Shown one piece after another: positions 63,960-64,000 of a stretch of DNA of 64,000 nt (position 1 is the stretch's first letter; each line of letters opens with the position of its first letter). Made by a program: the position numbers and the translations under genes. This DNA is from an uncultured Acetatifactor sp. Lineage in GTDB: Bacteria; Bacillota; Clostridia; Lachnospirales; Lachnospiraceae. Under the pieces are notes generated by a model. It was not told the DNA's origin. It did no database searches and saw only the letters and a program-made list of their open reading frames with translations. Location: the NCBI GenBank assembly GCA_934436245.1, contig CAKSAM010000010.1, positions 1-64,000 on the forward strand. Reading direction: 5' to 3'.

Positions 63960-64000
63960 AAATCTGATTCTCCTTTTCTTAAAAATAAAAGCCCGTCTCC

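Overview
The window looks like a chromosomal segment of a gut-type anaerobic Firmicute, most probably a member of the Lachnospiraceae (Clostridia). The evidence is: FabK-type type II fatty-acid synthesis; a D-lactate dehydrogenase, a NrdG-like activase and a PflA-like radical-SAM protein; clostridial families such as CvpA, DUF5711, YesL and a FabT-like MarR; carbohydrate importers without their own ATPase; and consensus TTGACA/TATAAT promoters with AGGAGG ribosome sites. Gene order and density look like ordinary core chromosome. I see no prophage, insertion sequence, integrase or CRISPR array.

Layout. 1-338: three stacked consensus promoters pointing left out of the window, probably those of an rRNA operon. 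339-8530: cvpA, a DUF5711 protein, a LysM membrane protein, galM, recR, ybaB, dnaX and a phosphofructokinase. 8816-18291: a ten-gene fatty-acid operon (acpP-fabK-fabD-fabG-fabF-fabZ-accDA-FabX-like-fabH-fabT) driven from a promoter that carries a FabT-type palindrome. 18797-18883: tRNA-Ser(CGA). 19663-27132: a cellobiose system made of importer, LacI regulator and divergent GH94 cellobiose phosphorylase. 27421-28813: a cation/proton antiporter behind a fluoride riboswitch. 28793-31668: a DUF3298-like lipoprotein, D-lactate dehydrogenase and a radical-SAM activase. 31711-44456: a maltodextrin/glycogen region with LacI, malQ, importer, GH4 glycosidase, AraC regulator, glycogen phosphorylase and another LacI. 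44682-46804: tadA and an orphan GT-C-like membrane protein. 46936-52937: oppABCDF. 53168-53334: SRP RNA. 53358-63959: a radical-SAM protein, a Lachnospiraceae-type unknown, a PucR/CdaR-like regulator, an msmK-type sugar ATPase, a GGDEF protein, YesL, a GNAT, an alpha/beta hydrolase and metG.

How the parts work together. Cellobiose and maltodextrins enter through two binding-protein/permease sets that lack an ATPase gene, so the solitary MsmK-like ATPase at 56654-57766 probably powers both. Inside the cell the sugars are cleaved phosphorolytically (cellobiose phosphorylase, glycogen/maltodextrin phosphorylase) or rearranged (MalQ) and flow into glycolysis (PFK), with D-lactate as one end product. 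Three LacI-type repressors and one AraC-type regulator sit beside their likely targets, and palindromic operators are visible at several of these promoters.

The most rewarding observations are: the fluoride riboswitch in front of a CPA-type antiporter; four tandem 51-bp hairpin repeats in the glgP leader; an NMO-family flavoprotein with a C-x2-C-x3-C-x7-C motif inside the fab operon (a FabX candidate for unsaturated fatty-acid synthesis); a 125-bp nested palindrome at 27231-27355; and an oppA transcript that appears to begin with a terminator-like hairpin.
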